DNA of 64,000 bases from CAYZQH01 sp050300015 (GCA_050300015.1 JBNKWZ010000003.1:3763-67762); one strand, 5' to 3'. Numbered from the stretch's first letter, positions 53,746-63,735 are shown. The notes: generated by a model not told the origin, from the sequence alone. Translations and numbers: made by a program.

Positions 53746-56226
53746 ATGTCGGCTACTGTCAAGAGCTTATTGTTTGTCGCATTCATGGGCTTAACCGCTT
53801 TGGTCCGTGCTGAGGATGCTCCGCGCAAACCAGACGTTCGATTGATTATTGATGTCTCCGGCAGCATGAAGCGGAATGACCCCAATAATCTAAGGCAGCC
53901 GGCTGTGGACCTATTGGTGAGATTGTTACCCGAGGGCAGTAAGGCTGGCGTGTGGACCTTTGGACGATATGTGAACATGTTGGTCCCGCATCAGCCGGTG
54001 GATGACGCGTGGCGGGAGTTGGCAAAAAGCAAAGCGAAAGACATTAATTCGGTAGGTTTGTTCACCAACATTGGCGAGGCTTTAGAGCGCGCAGCCCACG
54101 ATGTGGCATATCCCAAAGCCGGTTTTGACACCAGTATCATTTTGTTGACAGATGGTATGGTGGACGTAGATAAATCGCCCAATAAAAACAAGGCAGAATG
54201 GCGACGAATAGTCGATGAGGTGTTACCCAGGCTTAAAGACGCGGGTTTTACCGTTCACACCGTGGCTTTGTCCGACAAAGCGGACAAAGATCTGTTGCAA
54301 AAGCTCGCGTTATCTACCGATGGTATTGCCGCGGTGGCCAGTAACGCCGAGGACTTGCTGAAGATCTTCTTAGATGCTTTTGATGCGTCTGCCCCTGCGC
54401 AAAAAGTCCCCCTGGTCAACAATAGCTTTGTGGTGGATTCGAGTGTCGAGGAGTTTACCGCGCTTATTTTCCGCCAAGTGGCCAGTGAAGAAACAGAATT
54501 GCTGGGCCCTGACGAAAAGGTAATCCGTCAGGCTACCGCGTCAGAGGATGTTAATTGGCACCATACCGATCAGTACGATTTAATTACGGTTAAACAGCCC
54601 CTGGAAGGTGAATGGCAAATCAAGGCTGCAGTGGCACCAGACAGTCGAGTAACCGTTGTGAGTGATCTGCGGTTGCGGATCAAAACCTTGCCAAACAATA
54701 CCTTTCGCGGGGCCATTGAAACTTTGAGTTTTGTCCTGTTGGAGGAGGGCAAAACGGTGGTGAACCCCGAGTTTCTAAATCTACTCACCAATACCGTGCG
54801 TGTTGGCTTTGGTAAAGACGACACCTCTATGGCGCAAATTTGGCAGTACGATTTTAGCCAAGCCCCCCAACCCAAAAACGGTATTTATACGACGACGCTG
54901 CCAACGTTTTCGACGTTGGGCACTTATGACATACAAGTGACGGTGGATGGTAAAACCTTTAAACGCGAGACAACGCACCGGCTACAAGTACGAGAACCTT
55001 TTAGCGCGGAACTGTCAGAGACGGTTGATGCGCAGGGTAAAAGCCAACACCTGCTGACCGTGCGGGCCCATGGTGATGACGTTATGTTGGATAAAACTCA
55101 AATTGCGGCGGCGATTGTTAACCCTAAGCGGCGAAAAGTGGTGAAGCCTTTAGTGTTGTCGGAGTTTGATAACTGGCAAACCCTGTTAACGTTTGATATG
55201 CCAGGGGCGTACAGTATTGCGGTACAGGTGACCGGCGAAGACGCCATGGGTGAAGCCTTTGAGTATCAACTGACGCCACTGACTTGGCAGAACAACCCAG
55301 ATACTCTGTTTGAGACGCAACCGGAACCCGAAGTTCTGCCCGATCCCGTCGTCGAGCTTGAGCCGGAATCCGAACTGGAATCGGAGCCCGAACCCGAATC
55401 CGAATCCGAACCAACGGACGAACCCGCTCCTGAAGAAGCGTCAGTGTCTGATAACAATGAGAGCCCGCCACAGGGAGCGCAAGGGTTACCCAAATGGGTT
55501 CTTTATGGTTTATTGGTTTTGGGAAATTTGGTGTTATTGGGTGGGGGCTATTGGATTTTTAAAAAGCTTATGTCCGACAGCAGCGAAGATTTGGAAGATG
55601 AAGAGGAAGACGAAGCTTTTGATCAGATGGCAGACGCGCAAGCCGATGAAGTCGATGAGTTTCCCGCAGAAGAGATTGAGCCGGCGCTTCCCATGGATGA
55701 CGGCGGCGGGGAGGATGAAGAGCCCCCGATGGAAGACCTTGACGATGGCGAGCAAAGCTTTGACGAGGACGAGAGCGAGGAATTGGATGAGAAGGATATC
55801 GAGCCTCCTGTGCTCGATGAGTCGCCAATGGAAGAGTCCATTGAATTGCCAGAAGATACCGCTACAGCAGAAGACGATATAGCGCGAGCTATGGCGGCGA
55901 TGGATGGCGTGGAAGATGAAGCCTCGGTGGAAGCCTCACCGGAGTTAAAAGATGCGGCCCCACAAGAAGATGAAGATGACTTTGGCGTGGATGATCTCGA
56001 AGAGGAGTTGCGCGAGCAGATAGATGAAATGGGGGGGGATTCAGAGGATTCAACCGAGGAAGACTTCACCCGGGAAGCGGCCATTCAACAAGGGCTTGAT
56101 ATTCCCGAAGATGAGCTCGATGATGCCATTTCCAGTTTAATCGATGAGTTGGATGGAGACCGTTCCCGTTCAGACTCTGATATCGATGATTTTGACGATT
56201 TTGGGTTGGACGATAAGGATAAGTAG
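53746..56226 (+). CDS. VWA domain-containing TIGR03503-type membrane protein
   Basis: This 826-residue protein has a signal peptide (about 1-22) followed directly by a von Willebrand A domain with its metal site DVSGSMK (Asp36, Ser38, Ser40) and LLTDGMVDVD. Beta-sandwich regions follow to about 510, then a Glu/Pro/Ser linker (ELEPESELESEPEPESESEP), one membrane helix at about 582-604 and a very acidic cytoplasmic tail of 220 residues. This arrangement matches the TIGR03503 family, whose function is not known. It follows the slyX operon in the same direction with a 230-base gap and probably has its own promoter. Confidence 0.85.
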   Translation: MSATVKSLLFVAFMGLTALVRAEDAPRKPDVRLIIDVSGSMKRNDPNNLRQPAVDLLVRLLPEGSKAGVWTFGRYVNMLVPHQPVDDAWRELAKSKAKDINSVGLFTNIGEALERAAHDVAYPKAGFDTSIILLTDGMVDVDKSPNKNKAEWRRIVDEVLPRLKDAGFTVHTVALSDKADKDLLQKLALSTDGIAAVASNAEDLLKIFLDAFDASAPAQKVPLVNNSFVVDSSVEEFTALIFRQVASEETELLGPDEKVIRQATASEDVNWHHTDQYDLITVKQPLEGEWQIKAAVAPDSRVTVVSDLRLRIKTLPNNTFRGAIETLSFVLLEEGKTVVNPEFLNLLTNTVRVGFGKDDTSMAQIWQYDFSQAPQPKNGIYTTTLPTFSTLGTYDIQVTVDGKTFKRETTHRLQVREPFSAELSETVDAQGKSQHLLTVRAHGDDVMLDKTQIAAAIVNPKRRKVVKPLVLSEFDNWQTLLTFDMPGAYSIAVQVTGEDAMGEAFEYQLTPLTWQNNPDTLFETQPEPEVLPDPVVELEPESELESEPEPESESEPTDEPAPEEASVSDNNESPPQGAQGLPKWVLYGLLVLGNLVLLGGGYWIFKKLMSDSSEDLEDEEEDEAFDQMADAQADEVDEFPAEEIEPALPMDDGGGEDEEPPMEDLDDGEQSFDEDESEELDEKDIEPPVLDESPMEESIELPEDTATAEDDIARAMAAMDGVEDEASVEASPELKDAAPQEDEDDFGVDDLEEELREQIDEMGGDSEDSTEEDFTREAAIQQGLDIPEDELDDAISSLIDELDGDRSRSDSDIDDFDDFGLDDKDK

Positions 56227-56368
56227 AGCGACCTGACAAAAGGGCTGCAAAATGTCGTCAGCACCGAGCCAGTGTACTACGGCCAAAGCCCTGGCTTGAG
56301 CTCACGGCGTTCTTAAGGCCAGAAACGGTCGAAACAGAATCAGCTTCCTTAGTTTTTAGAACCCTGTG

Positions 56369-59300
56369 TTACAAGCTGGTAGGTTGATGTTTTTGTAACT
56401 GGGTGATCAATTGTTGCTCTTCAATCGGCTTTGATAGGTAATCGTCCATTCCACACGCTTTGCATTTATCCTCATCACCTTTCATGGCATTTGCGGTCAG
56501 CGCGATAATGGGGATGTTTTGGCAATGCTTGCCTGCAGCGCCTTGACGAATCTTCCGAGTGGCGGCATAGCCATCCAATACCGGCATTTGGCAATCCATC
56601 AGTACGGCAGTGAAGGGCGGCGTGACGGCTTGTTTTAGCTTGTGTAGCGCTTCTTGTCCATTGTTGGCCACCTCGGTTTCAATGCCCAAATCTTCCATGA
56701 GCATCAATACCACTTCTTGGTTGACGGCATTGTCTTCCACAAGCAGTATTTTCATGCGTCGAGACCAAGCTGGATGAGGCTGTGGTGCGCTTTTAATCGG
56801 TGTTTGCGTAAAACTTTCGTCTACCAATTGTTTGACCACTTTTATCAGGTTATCGGTATGAATGGGGCGCTGGAGTTCCGCTGTAAAGTGCAAGGGTGGC
56901 ACGCTTGGCTTTTCGGATGACGAAATTGCGGAGCACCAGTGTACCAGGCGGAGGTCTGGGTGGCTTTGCAGTTGTGCCATACAGGCATCTGAGAGTGTAT
57001 GCACGGGAAATTGCCCGACCACCAAGCAATGCTTTCTAGCGTCATCTAAGGATTGAGCCCAGTTTAAGACGTCGCCTTCAATTTGCGTGCACTGAACCTC
57101 GGCACCCAGCGCGCACAATTGTTGTTGTAGCAAGTCGCGATGAATGCGGTTGGTATCTAACACTAAGACGTTCAAAGCCTTGGCGTTACACAAATCGATG
57201 ACATTGCGGTTTATGCGACTGGGTACAAGGGTGGTGGTGAAGGTAAAACTACTACCTTCCCCCAGAGTGCTTTCGACCATTATGTCGCCACCCATCAACC
57301 GGCATAGTCGTTTGCAAATGGCCAATCCCAAACCCGTACCGCCAAATTCACGGGTGGTGGAGCCATCTACCTGAGTAAATGGATCAAACAAGGTGTTGAA
57401 CTTTTCGGCCGGAATGCCAATGCCTGTATCGGTGATAGTGACGACCAGTTTTTTACTTTGATCTTGGTCGGAGAAGGCGACCTTCACCAGTACATAGCCT
57501 GAGGGTGTGAATTTAATGGCATTGCCGATTAAATTGGTGAGCACCTGTTGGATGCGGTTGGGGTCTCCTTTGGCCATGGGCTCATTCAGTGAGTGCTGGT
57601 CAACCATCAGCTCAATTCCAGCTTCTGCCGCTTTTAGAAGAAATGTGCCGATGACATCATCGACCATGGAGCGTACATCAAAATCCAGGTATTCCAAGCT
57701 TAACTTTCCAGCATCTATTTTGGAAAAATCTAAAATGTCATTGATGATGGTGAGAAGAGATTCTGCACTGTGCTGGGCGATAGTGGCTTGGTGTGATTGT
57801 TTCTCATTGAGAGGGCTTTTTCTTAAGAGATTGATCATACCTAAAATTCCATTTAAAGGTGTTCGAATCTCATGGCTCATAATGGCCAAAAATTCACTTT
57901 TTGCTCGTGCCGCCGATTCGGCTACATTTTTGGATTTTATAAGTTCCTTTTGAGCCTCGTCGCGCTCTCTTTGTGCGCGTACGTTTTCAATAATTTGGCC
58001 TATGGTGTGGGTCAAGGGCTCTAACCAATCGATTATCGATTGCGAATAACCTTTTTCGCGGTTGGCAATGGCAATGACGGCCAAGCCTTTGCCTTCTCTG
58101 ATAATGGGTAATGCCAAAAACGTTGTTAAGGGTTGAATGTTGTCATGATTATTGTGTTTAAACGAATTGCAAATGACGGGCTGCAGCGATTTAATGGCAG
58201 CGGTAATTAAATCGTTAATAGGCTCGGGGAATATGTGGGCGGTGTGTGGTGTATCGATACATCGCGGGTCCTTGTCTGTTTGCGAATTGTCGATGCTGGC
58301 TAAACGCGTGAAAAGATGTTCGCATTCGCGCTCAGAATGGGTGTCAATTTCACCAATAATACCCATGTTGCTGTCGGTTAAATCCAGAAGGTGTGTCAGT
58401 ACAGTGCGAAAAGCATAGTCGGTATTTTTGGCTTCAATGATTTGAGATTGCGCATTGGCGATGCTTTTTAATAGGCGCATCTGTTTGGCTTGTAGGGCGT
58501 GCGCTTCGTACAGTTTGGCTTCGGCTTTTTTGCGCTCTGAGATATCTTCGATAATGCTCCAAATGACGGGCTTGCCTTTGCTGTCGTTGGTTAAAAGGCT
58601 GCTCATAGAAATGGGGAGTGTACGATTGTCCTGGCGCACAAGCGTTTGCTCTATTGGCCCGATGTGACCATCGGTACGCAACTGCTCGTAGCGGTTTTGA
58701 GTGCCTTCGAGTGATTCGGGTGATCTCAAGTCAGTGTGGCGTCTCTCTTTCAATTCGGATAACGCATACCCTGAAAGGGTTTGTAAAGCACGGTTTACGC
58801 GCAGAAATTTCCCAGTGGCATAGTCGTTTAGTGCAATACCCATGGGAGATAAGTCAAACAAGCCTTGAAGAAGTCCCTCGTTTTCACGGGTTCTTTGGCC
58901 ATAGCGAATGGCCGTGACGGTTGGGATTAAAACGCAAAGTGCAATTAAGATCATAATCGCACGAATGGCCCAGGCATTTGGCGCAGTGGTAGCCCAACCC
59001 GCAATGGGGGTGGCGCCAATTTGCCAGTGGCCACCGGGGAGTATTACCTTAGCCGTTGCAGGACTATCGTTGAAGACCGCTTCGGAGCCATAAAAAACCT
59101 CGCCACGCTCACCGAGTCCGTCTTTGCCCCTTATGGCCAGTTTAAGATTGGGGTTGGCTTCATCCAAGAGGCTGGCTTTGTAAAATCGCTCTATATCAAT
59201 AACCGTGGACACCAAGCCCCAAAAGCGTTGTCGGTTGTTGTGTAGGTTGAATACTGGAATTCTACCAATAATGCCTTGTCCACCTTGGGCCAGTGTTAAA

Positions 59301-59782
59301 GGGCCAGCAACGGCCATTTCGCCGGTCTCTTTTGCACGTAAAGCGGCCATTTTTTGAGAGGGGCTTTTGTTGTAGTCCAGGCCTAAGGCAGCCTCATTAC
59401 CCCTTACGGGATACATATAGCGAATAATCAAGTCTGGTGCGGCCGCAATGTTAAGAAGCTGGTTGTGCCTGGAAATCAAATGCTCGCCAAGCCGAGCAAA
59501 CTCATCTTGACTGATGTTGGGGTTGAGCGAAATGGCGGCTACCATTCCCTGAACAGCCTGTAGGTTGGAGGAAAGATTGCCTTCTAACCGAGCTCGGATG
59601 AGCGCAACTTCTTGCAGCACTGCCGTGCGTTCATCCTTTTGGTAATTGAGCAGTGTCAAATGGTCCACGTAAACCATAATCGCCATCAAAGACACCAGCA
59701 GTGAGGCAACGGCAGCTACCGCCCAAAGGCGGCTGGTGAATCTCGGTTTAACGGGCGGCGGGGTCGTCTGAGAGGCGCTCAT
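56369..59782 (-). CDS. hybrid sensor histidine kinase with CHASE, PAS, GAF and receiver domains
   Basis: This 1137-residue inner-membrane kinase has helices at about 18-40 and 275-295 that bracket a CHASE-type periplasmic domain. A PAS domain (about 308-425) and a GAF-like domain (about 450-600) follow. The HisKA helix carries His637 in MSHEIRTPLNG, and the ATPase domain has NLIGNAIKF and GGTGLGLAI. A degenerate receiver-like region (about 885-1010, ALNVLVLDTNRIHRDLLQQQ) is followed by a complete receiver with Asp1063 in LMDCQMPVLDG. Phosphate would move from His637 to Asp1063. No separate output regulator adjoins it. It is divergent from aroA. Confidence 0.93.
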   Translation of the reverse strand: MSASQTTPPPVKPRFTSRLWAVAAVASLLVSLMAIMVYVDHLTLLNYQKDERTAVLQEVALIRARLEGNLSSNLQAVQGMVAAISLNPNISQDEFARLGEHLISRHNQLLNIAAAPDLIIRYMYPVRGNEAALGLDYNKSPSQKMAALRAKETGEMAVAGPLTLAQGGQGIIGRIPVFNLHNNRQRFWGLVSTVIDIERFYKASLLDEANPNLKLAIRGKDGLGERGEVFYGSEAVFNDSPATAKVILPGGHWQIGATPIAGWATTAPNAWAIRAIMILIALCVLIPTVTAIRYGQRTRENEGLLQGLFDLSPMGIALNDYATGKFLRVNRALQTLSGYALSELKERRHTDLRSPESLEGTQNRYEQLRTDGHIGPIEQTLVRQDNRTLPISMSSLLTNDSKGKPVIWSIIEDISERKKAEAKLYEAHALQAKQMRLLKSIANAQSQIIEAKNTDYAFRTVLTHLLDLTDSNMGIIGEIDTHSERECEHLFTRLASIDNSQTDKDPRCIDTPHTAHIFPEPINDLITAAIKSLQPVICNSFKHNNHDNIQPLTTFLALPIIREGKGLAVIAIANREKGYSQSIIDWLEPLTHTIGQIIENVRAQRERDEAQKELIKSKNVAESAARAKSEFLAIMSHEIRTPLNGILGMINLLRKSPLNEKQSHQATIAQHSAESLLTIINDILDFSKIDAGKLSLEYLDFDVRSMVDDVIGTFLLKAAEAGIELMVDQHSLNEPMAKGDPNRIQQVLTNLIGNAIKFTPSGYVLVKVAFSDQDQSKKLVVTITDTGIGIPAEKFNTLFDPFTQVDGSTTREFGGTGLGLAICKRLCRLMGGDIMVESTLGEGSSFTFTTTLVPSRINRNVIDLCNAKALNVLVLDTNRIHRDLLQQQLCALGAEVQCTQIEGDVLNWAQSLDDARKHCLVVGQFPVHTLSDACMAQLQSHPDLRLVHWCSAISSSEKPSVPPLHFTAELQRPIHTDNLIKVVKQLVDESFTQTPIKSAPQPHPAWSRRMKILLVEDNAVNQEVVLMLMEDLGIETEVANNGQEALHKLKQAVTPPFTAVLMDCQMPVLDGYAATRKIRQGAAGKHCQNIPIIALTANAMKGDEDKCKACGMDDYLSKPIEEQQLITQLQKHQPTSL

Positions 59783-59929
59783 GAGGTCTTGTGCCTGTAC
59801 GCACCGGCTGGCGCTGAATCAATCAGTGATGTACATAAATTTATAGCACAGCCGGCAGAAGCTTGCCGTGGTCAATAGGCGGGTAAACGCGATAGAATGC
59901 GCGCCTTTCGCATTGGAAGTAGACCTTTT

Positions 59930-61216
59930 ATGGAATCTTTAACCTTACAGCCGATACATGCAGTGTCCGGTAGTGTAGTGCTCCCCGGTTCGAAGAGCCT
60001 GTCAAATCGCATATTGTTGCTGGCGGCTTTGGCAAAAGGGCAGACGCGTATTACCAATTTGTTGGTCAGTGACGATGTCAGCCATATGCTGAATGCACTG
60101 AAGGCCTTGGGTGTGCACTTTGAGCTGAGCGAAAATGGTACGGAGTGTTTGATCACGGGGCAGGCGGGGCCGTTGAGTTCATCGGTGCCGTTGACGTTGT
60201 TTTTGGGGAACGCCGGCACCGCCGTACGTCCGCTGGCTGCGGCACTGTGCCTAGGGGCGGGTGAATTCACTTTGACCGGTGAGCCTCGCATGTACGAGCG
60301 CCCTATCGGGGACCTAATTGATGCCATGCAAGCGTTGGGCGCGACAGTCTCCTATCTAAACGACGTTGGCTACCCGCCATTGCGCATTCAGGGTCGTTCA
60401 TTGAGCGGAGGAACTGTCACCATTAAAGGCAATATCTCCAGTCAGTATTTGACGGCACTTTTGATGGCCGCTCCTATGCTGACCTCTGAGCTGATTATCT
60501 TGGTGGAGGGCGAATTGGTGTCTAAGCCCTATATCGATATCACATTGGATACCATGTCGAAGTTTGGTGTTACGGTAGAAAACGACGATTACAAACGTTT
60601 TAGGGTGGCGGGGAGGCAAACTTACCAGTCTCCCGGCGAAATTATGGTCGAGGGAGATGCGTCTTCCGCCTCTTATTTTTTGGCAGCTGCCGCGATTGGA
60701 GGTGGCCCTGTTCGTGTACACGGCACGGGCTCTGCCAGTGTTCAAGGGGATGCGAAATTTGCAGAAGTATTGGCGCAGATGGGGGCAAGTGTTGAGTACA
60801 GCGACTACTGGATTGAGGTTACTGGAACGGAAGCCCTTAAAGGCGTCGATGTGGATTTAAACCACATTCCAGATGCGGCTATGACCATTGCGACCACAGC
60901 CCTATTTGCCAGAGGGCCCACCTGTATTCGTAATATCTACAATTGGAGGGTCAAAGAAACAGATCGCTTACACGCCATGGCCACAGAGTTGCGCAAAGTT
61001 GGTGCGAAAGTGGAAGAGGGGCAGGACTATATTAAAATTGTGCCCCCAGAAAAAGTGCAATCGGCGAGTATTGATACTTACAACGACCACCGAATGGCCA
61101 TGTGCTTTTCTTTGGCAGCCTTTGGTGATGTGCCCATTACCATCAATGACCCACGCTGTACTTCAAAGACCTTTCCCTCCTATTTTGATGTCTTATTAGG
61201 TCTAAAAAGGGCGTAA
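59930..61216 (+). CDS. aroA: 5-enolpyruvylshikimate-3-phosphate synthase
   Basis: This 428-residue enzyme of the shikimate pathway joins shikimate-3-phosphate and phosphoenolpyruvate. It begins MESLTLQPIHAVSGSVVLPG, as in E. coli, so I start at 59930 and not at the open ATG at 59897. The substrate-binding LPGSKSLSNRILLLAALAKG, the PEP loop LGNAGTAVRPLAAAL and the catalytic DHRMAMCFSLAAFG are intact. The LGNAGTAVRP motif with Gly-Asn-Ala-Gly-Thr-Ala places it in the class typical of enteric enzymes. Confidence 0.97.
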   Translation: MESLTLQPIHAVSGSVVLPGSKSLSNRILLLAALAKGQTRITNLLVSDDVSHMLNALKALGVHFELSENGTECLITGQAGPLSSSVPLTLFLGNAGTAVRPLAAALCLGAGEFTLTGEPRMYERPIGDLIDAMQALGATVSYLNDVGYPPLRIQGRSLSGGTVTIKGNISSQYLTALLMAAPMLTSELIILVEGELVSKPYIDITLDTMSKFGVTVENDDYKRFRVAGRQTYQSPGEIMVEGDASSASYFLAAAAIGGGPVRVHGTGSASVQGDAKFAEVLAQMGASVEYSDYWIEVTGTEALKGVDVDLNHIPDAAMTIATTALFARGPTCIRNIYNWRVKETDRLHAMATELRKVGAKVEEGQDYIKIVPPEKVQSASIDTYNDHRMAMCFSLAAFGDVPITINDPRCTSKTFPSYFDVLLGLKRA

Positions 61217-61439
61217 GGGAGTGGCTTGGGGTAGGTTACTTTGGATGTGTCGAATAAGTTTACGCAAAAAATGGCGGTTTTGCCTAGGTTTTAATCTAAC
61301 TTGTTGAAATTTATACTGTTTTAAAAGTTGGCAGTAATTATGCAGTATACAAGGTGTTCGAGGTGTCGTAGCAACGTTACTGTGCACCTTTGAGTCATCA
61401 ACCTACTGTGTTGGCCTGTTAAGAATTATTGGAGAAAGT

Positions 61440-61751
61440 ATGAAAAGGTTGTTTGCAGTGTTTGCACTGGTTTTGTCATTTTGCCTGGTCTCTTCGCCTG
61501 CGTTGGCTTTTGACTTCAACGAAGGTGCGAGCAAGTCTATTAGTTTTTCAAAAGATGTGAGCTTTAGTAAGTCTCATTGGCTGAAAAAAATGATGTTTCA
61601 CTTCAAGATGAAAATGCACAAATGCCACGATAAGCCCGCGCGTCCCTCTAAGTCTGTTCCTGAGATAGATACTGCTCACGCAGGTCTGGCGGTGGCCTTG
61701 TTGGCCGGTATTTTTGGCATCAGCCGTGAGCGTCGCCGTCGCAAGCAATAG
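61440..61751 (+). CDS. small exported protein with PEP-CTERM-like C-terminal sorting tail
   Basis: This 103-residue protein has a signal peptide (1-23, LVSSPALA) and a basic middle with Ser/Lys/His repeats (SKSISFSKDVSFSKSH). The C-terminal tail has three parts: SVPEIDTAH, a hydrophobic stretch GLAVALLAGIFGI and the Arg cluster SRERRRRKQ. This resembles exosortase/rhombosortase-type sorting signals, but the motif SVPEID is not the usual VPEP, GlyGly or IPTL form. GGAGA before the ATG is a good ribosome-binding site. A terminator follows. The function is unknown. Confidence 0.75.
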   Translation: MKRLFAVFALVLSFCLVSSPALAFDFNEGASKSISFSKDVSFSKSHWLKKMMFHFKMKMHKCHDKPARPSKSVPEIDTAHAGLAVALLAGIFGISRERRRRKQ

Positions 61752-61809
61752 AATTTGCGCTGCAGTGTAGGCTCGGCTAGTTATCCAGTCAGCTAATGAT
61801 TCTAAATAG

Positions 61810-61844
61810 AAAGGCCCTCTTGGTTCTCCAGGGGGGCTTTTTTT
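61810..61844 (+). terminator. intrinsic terminator after the CTERM-like gene
   Basis: AAAGGCCCTCTTGG and CCAGGGGGGCTTT form a GC-rich stem with some G-U pairs and a four-base loop, followed by a run of seven T. It lies about 60 bases after the stop. Confidence 0.85.
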
Positions 61845-61926
61845 ATGGTGGTTCGCTTGGGGAGGGTTGAATAGTGGTTTGGGGCCCGCATGTAACCCTT
61901 CAAACGATAAAGCACTGGAGATAGGT

Positions 61927-62592
61927 ATGAGTCAAACAGTTGTAGTGACAGGAGCCAATCGTGGAATTGGCTTAGAGTTTGTAAAACTGTATCGAGCGCA
62001 AGGCTGCAGAGTCTTTGGTGTTTGTCGGCATTCCAGCGAGGCATTGGAAAAAACAGGTGCCGACGTGGTGGCCGGTGTGGATGTGTCTGATGATTCTGTG
62101 AGTCAGCGGTTGCAGTCAGCACTGGCGGGAGTGAGCATTGATCTTCTGATTAATAATGCCGGGATCTTGCGCGATGAACGCTTGGGGTCTCTTGATTTCG
62201 AAACCATCGAGTCACAGTTTCAGGTTAATACTCTCGGTCCTTTACGGGTTACCGAAGCGCTTTTACCTCAATTGTCGGCAAACGCTAAGATAGCACTGAT
62301 CACCAGTCGTATGGGCTCTATGGCCGACAACACCTCGGGTGGTCGCTACGGTTATCGAATGTCTAAGGCGGCGCTGAACATTGTCGGTGTTTCATTAGCC
62401 AAAGATTTGGAACCGCGAGGAATTGCCGTGGCTATTTTGCACCCAGGTTACGTTGCCACAGAGATGGTGGGTGGTCGAGGCGACATCACGCCGGATGTGG
62501 CGGCTTCCCGGTTAGCGGAACGTATTGGCGAGCTGAGTCTCGATAATACGGGTACCTTTTGGCATTCCAATGGCGAAATCTTACCCTGGTAG
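61927..62592 (+). CDS. short-chain dehydrogenase/reductase (SDR) family protein
   Basis: This 221-residue Rossmann-fold oxidoreductase has the dinucleotide loop TGANRGIG at 8-15, NNAG in LLINNAGILRDERL near 75 and the catalytic pair in GYRMSKAALN (Tyr-x-x-x-Lys). Ser in ITSRMGSM is the third catalytic residue. I start at 61927 (GGAG six bases upstream); the frame is open to 61867 but adds non-family residues. Substrate and cofactor (NADH or NADPH) cannot be read reliably. Confidence 0.92.
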   Translation: MSQTVVVTGANRGIGLEFVKLYRAQGCRVFGVCRHSSEALEKTGADVVAGVDVSDDSVSQRLQSALAGVSIDLLINNAGILRDERLGSLDFETIESQFQVNTLGPLRVTEALLPQLSANAKIALITSRMGSMADNTSGGRYGYRMSKAALNIVGVSLAKDLEPRGIAVAILHPGYVATEMVGGRGDITPDVAASRLAERIGELSLDNTGTFWHSNGEILPW

Positions 62593-62707
62593 CCTTAACC
62601 CAGCTGTTAATTGAGCAAGAATAAGTAAATCATAAACTCAATAATGTAAAATTTTGATTGTACGCCTAACGTCCGTTGATTTAGGGGGCACCAAAGAGGG
62701 CAAGGTT

Positions 62708-63730
62708 ATGGGCATGTTTGAGCGGTGGCTTTCTCTGTGGGTGGGGTTGAGCATAGGTGTGGGCGTGGCGTTGGGCATCGCAATGCCCGGGACTTTTCAA
62801 TGGTTTGCTTCATTGGAAGTTGCTCATGTGAATATCCCTGTTGCGTTGCTCATCTGGGTGATGATCTATCCGATGATGACGCAGATAGATTTTGCTTCCA
62901 TTCGACACATCGGTAAAAAGCCGAAAGGCCTTGCCCTGACGTTGATTGTCAACTGGCTGATCAAGCCCTTGAGCATGGCCGCACTGGGCTGGCTGTTTTT
63001 TCGAGTGATTTTTGCAGGCTTCGTTGATCCGCAAACGGCATCTGAATATATTGCAGGGATGATTTTGCTGGGGGTCGCGCCTTGCACGGCGATGGTGTTT
63101 GTTTGGAGTCAGCTTACCCAAGGTGACCCAAACTATACTCTGGTGCAGGTTTCGGTCAATGACGTCATCATGGTTTTTGCGTTCGCGCCTTTAGCGGCGC
63201 TCCTGTTGGGTGTTAGCGATGTTGCCGTTCCTTGGAATACTCTACTGCTATCGGTGGTGCTGTACGTTCTAATCCCGCTTGTGAGCGGCGTGCTTACTCG
63301 TCGCTATCTCAATGCCAAACACGATCGCGATGGGCTCAGCCGTTTTCTACAACGGCTCAAACCTTTTTCGATGCTGGGACTTTTGGCGACGGTTGTGTTG
63401 CTATTTGGCTTTCAGGCACGCACGATTATCGCGAACCCGCAAGCGATTGCTCTGATTGCCCTCCCTTTATTGATTCAGACTTATGGGATATTTTTTATTG
63501 CCTATGCTGTGGCGAGATGGATTCATTTGCCACATAGCATCGCGGCACCCGCCTGCATGATCGGCACTTCAAATTTCTTTGAGCTGGCCGTGGCGGTTGC
63601 CATTTCGTTATTTGGCCTGCAATCTGGAGCCGCTTTAGCCACAGTCGTTGGGGTGCTGGTGGAGGTGCCTGTCATGCTGTCTTTGGTGGCCTTTGCGAAC
63701 CAAACCCGTCACTGGTTCAATACAAACTAA
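62708..63730 (+). CDS. ACR3 family arsenite/antimonite efflux transporter
   Basis: This 340-residue membrane protein has about ten helices. The ACR3/bile-acid-transporter fold patterns are WVMIYPMMTQIDFASI near 54, ILLGVAPCTAMVFVWSQL near 120 with the catalytic-type Cys, VNDVIMVFAFAPLAALLLGV near 153 and CMIGTSNFFELAVAVAISL near 283. Such proteins expel arsenite using the proton gradient. I start at the ATG at 62708, with GAGGG seven bases before it. No arsR, arsC or arsH is adjacent, which is unusual for an arsenic operon; a close substrate other than arsenite is possible. Confidence 0.88.
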   Translation: MGMFERWLSLWVGLSIGVGVALGIAMPGTFQWFASLEVAHVNIPVALLIWVMIYPMMTQIDFASIRHIGKKPKGLALTLIVNWLIKPLSMAALGWLFFRVIFAGFVDPQTASEYIAGMILLGVAPCTAMVFVWSQLTQGDPNYTLVQVSVNDVIMVFAFAPLAALLLGVSDVAVPWNTLLLSVVLYVLIPLVSGVLTRRYLNAKHDRDGLSRFLQRLKPFSMLGLLATVVLLFGFQARTIIANPQAIALIALPLLIQTYGIFFIAYAVARWIHLPHSIAAPACMIGTSNFFELAVAVAISLFGLQSGAALATVVGVLVEVPVMLSLVAFANQTRHWFNTN

Positions 63731-63735
63731 CTCGA

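Noticed and set aside
59897..59929. Upstream ATG of aroA
   Set aside because: Homology to AroA begins at MESLTL (59930), which has a ribosome-binding site.
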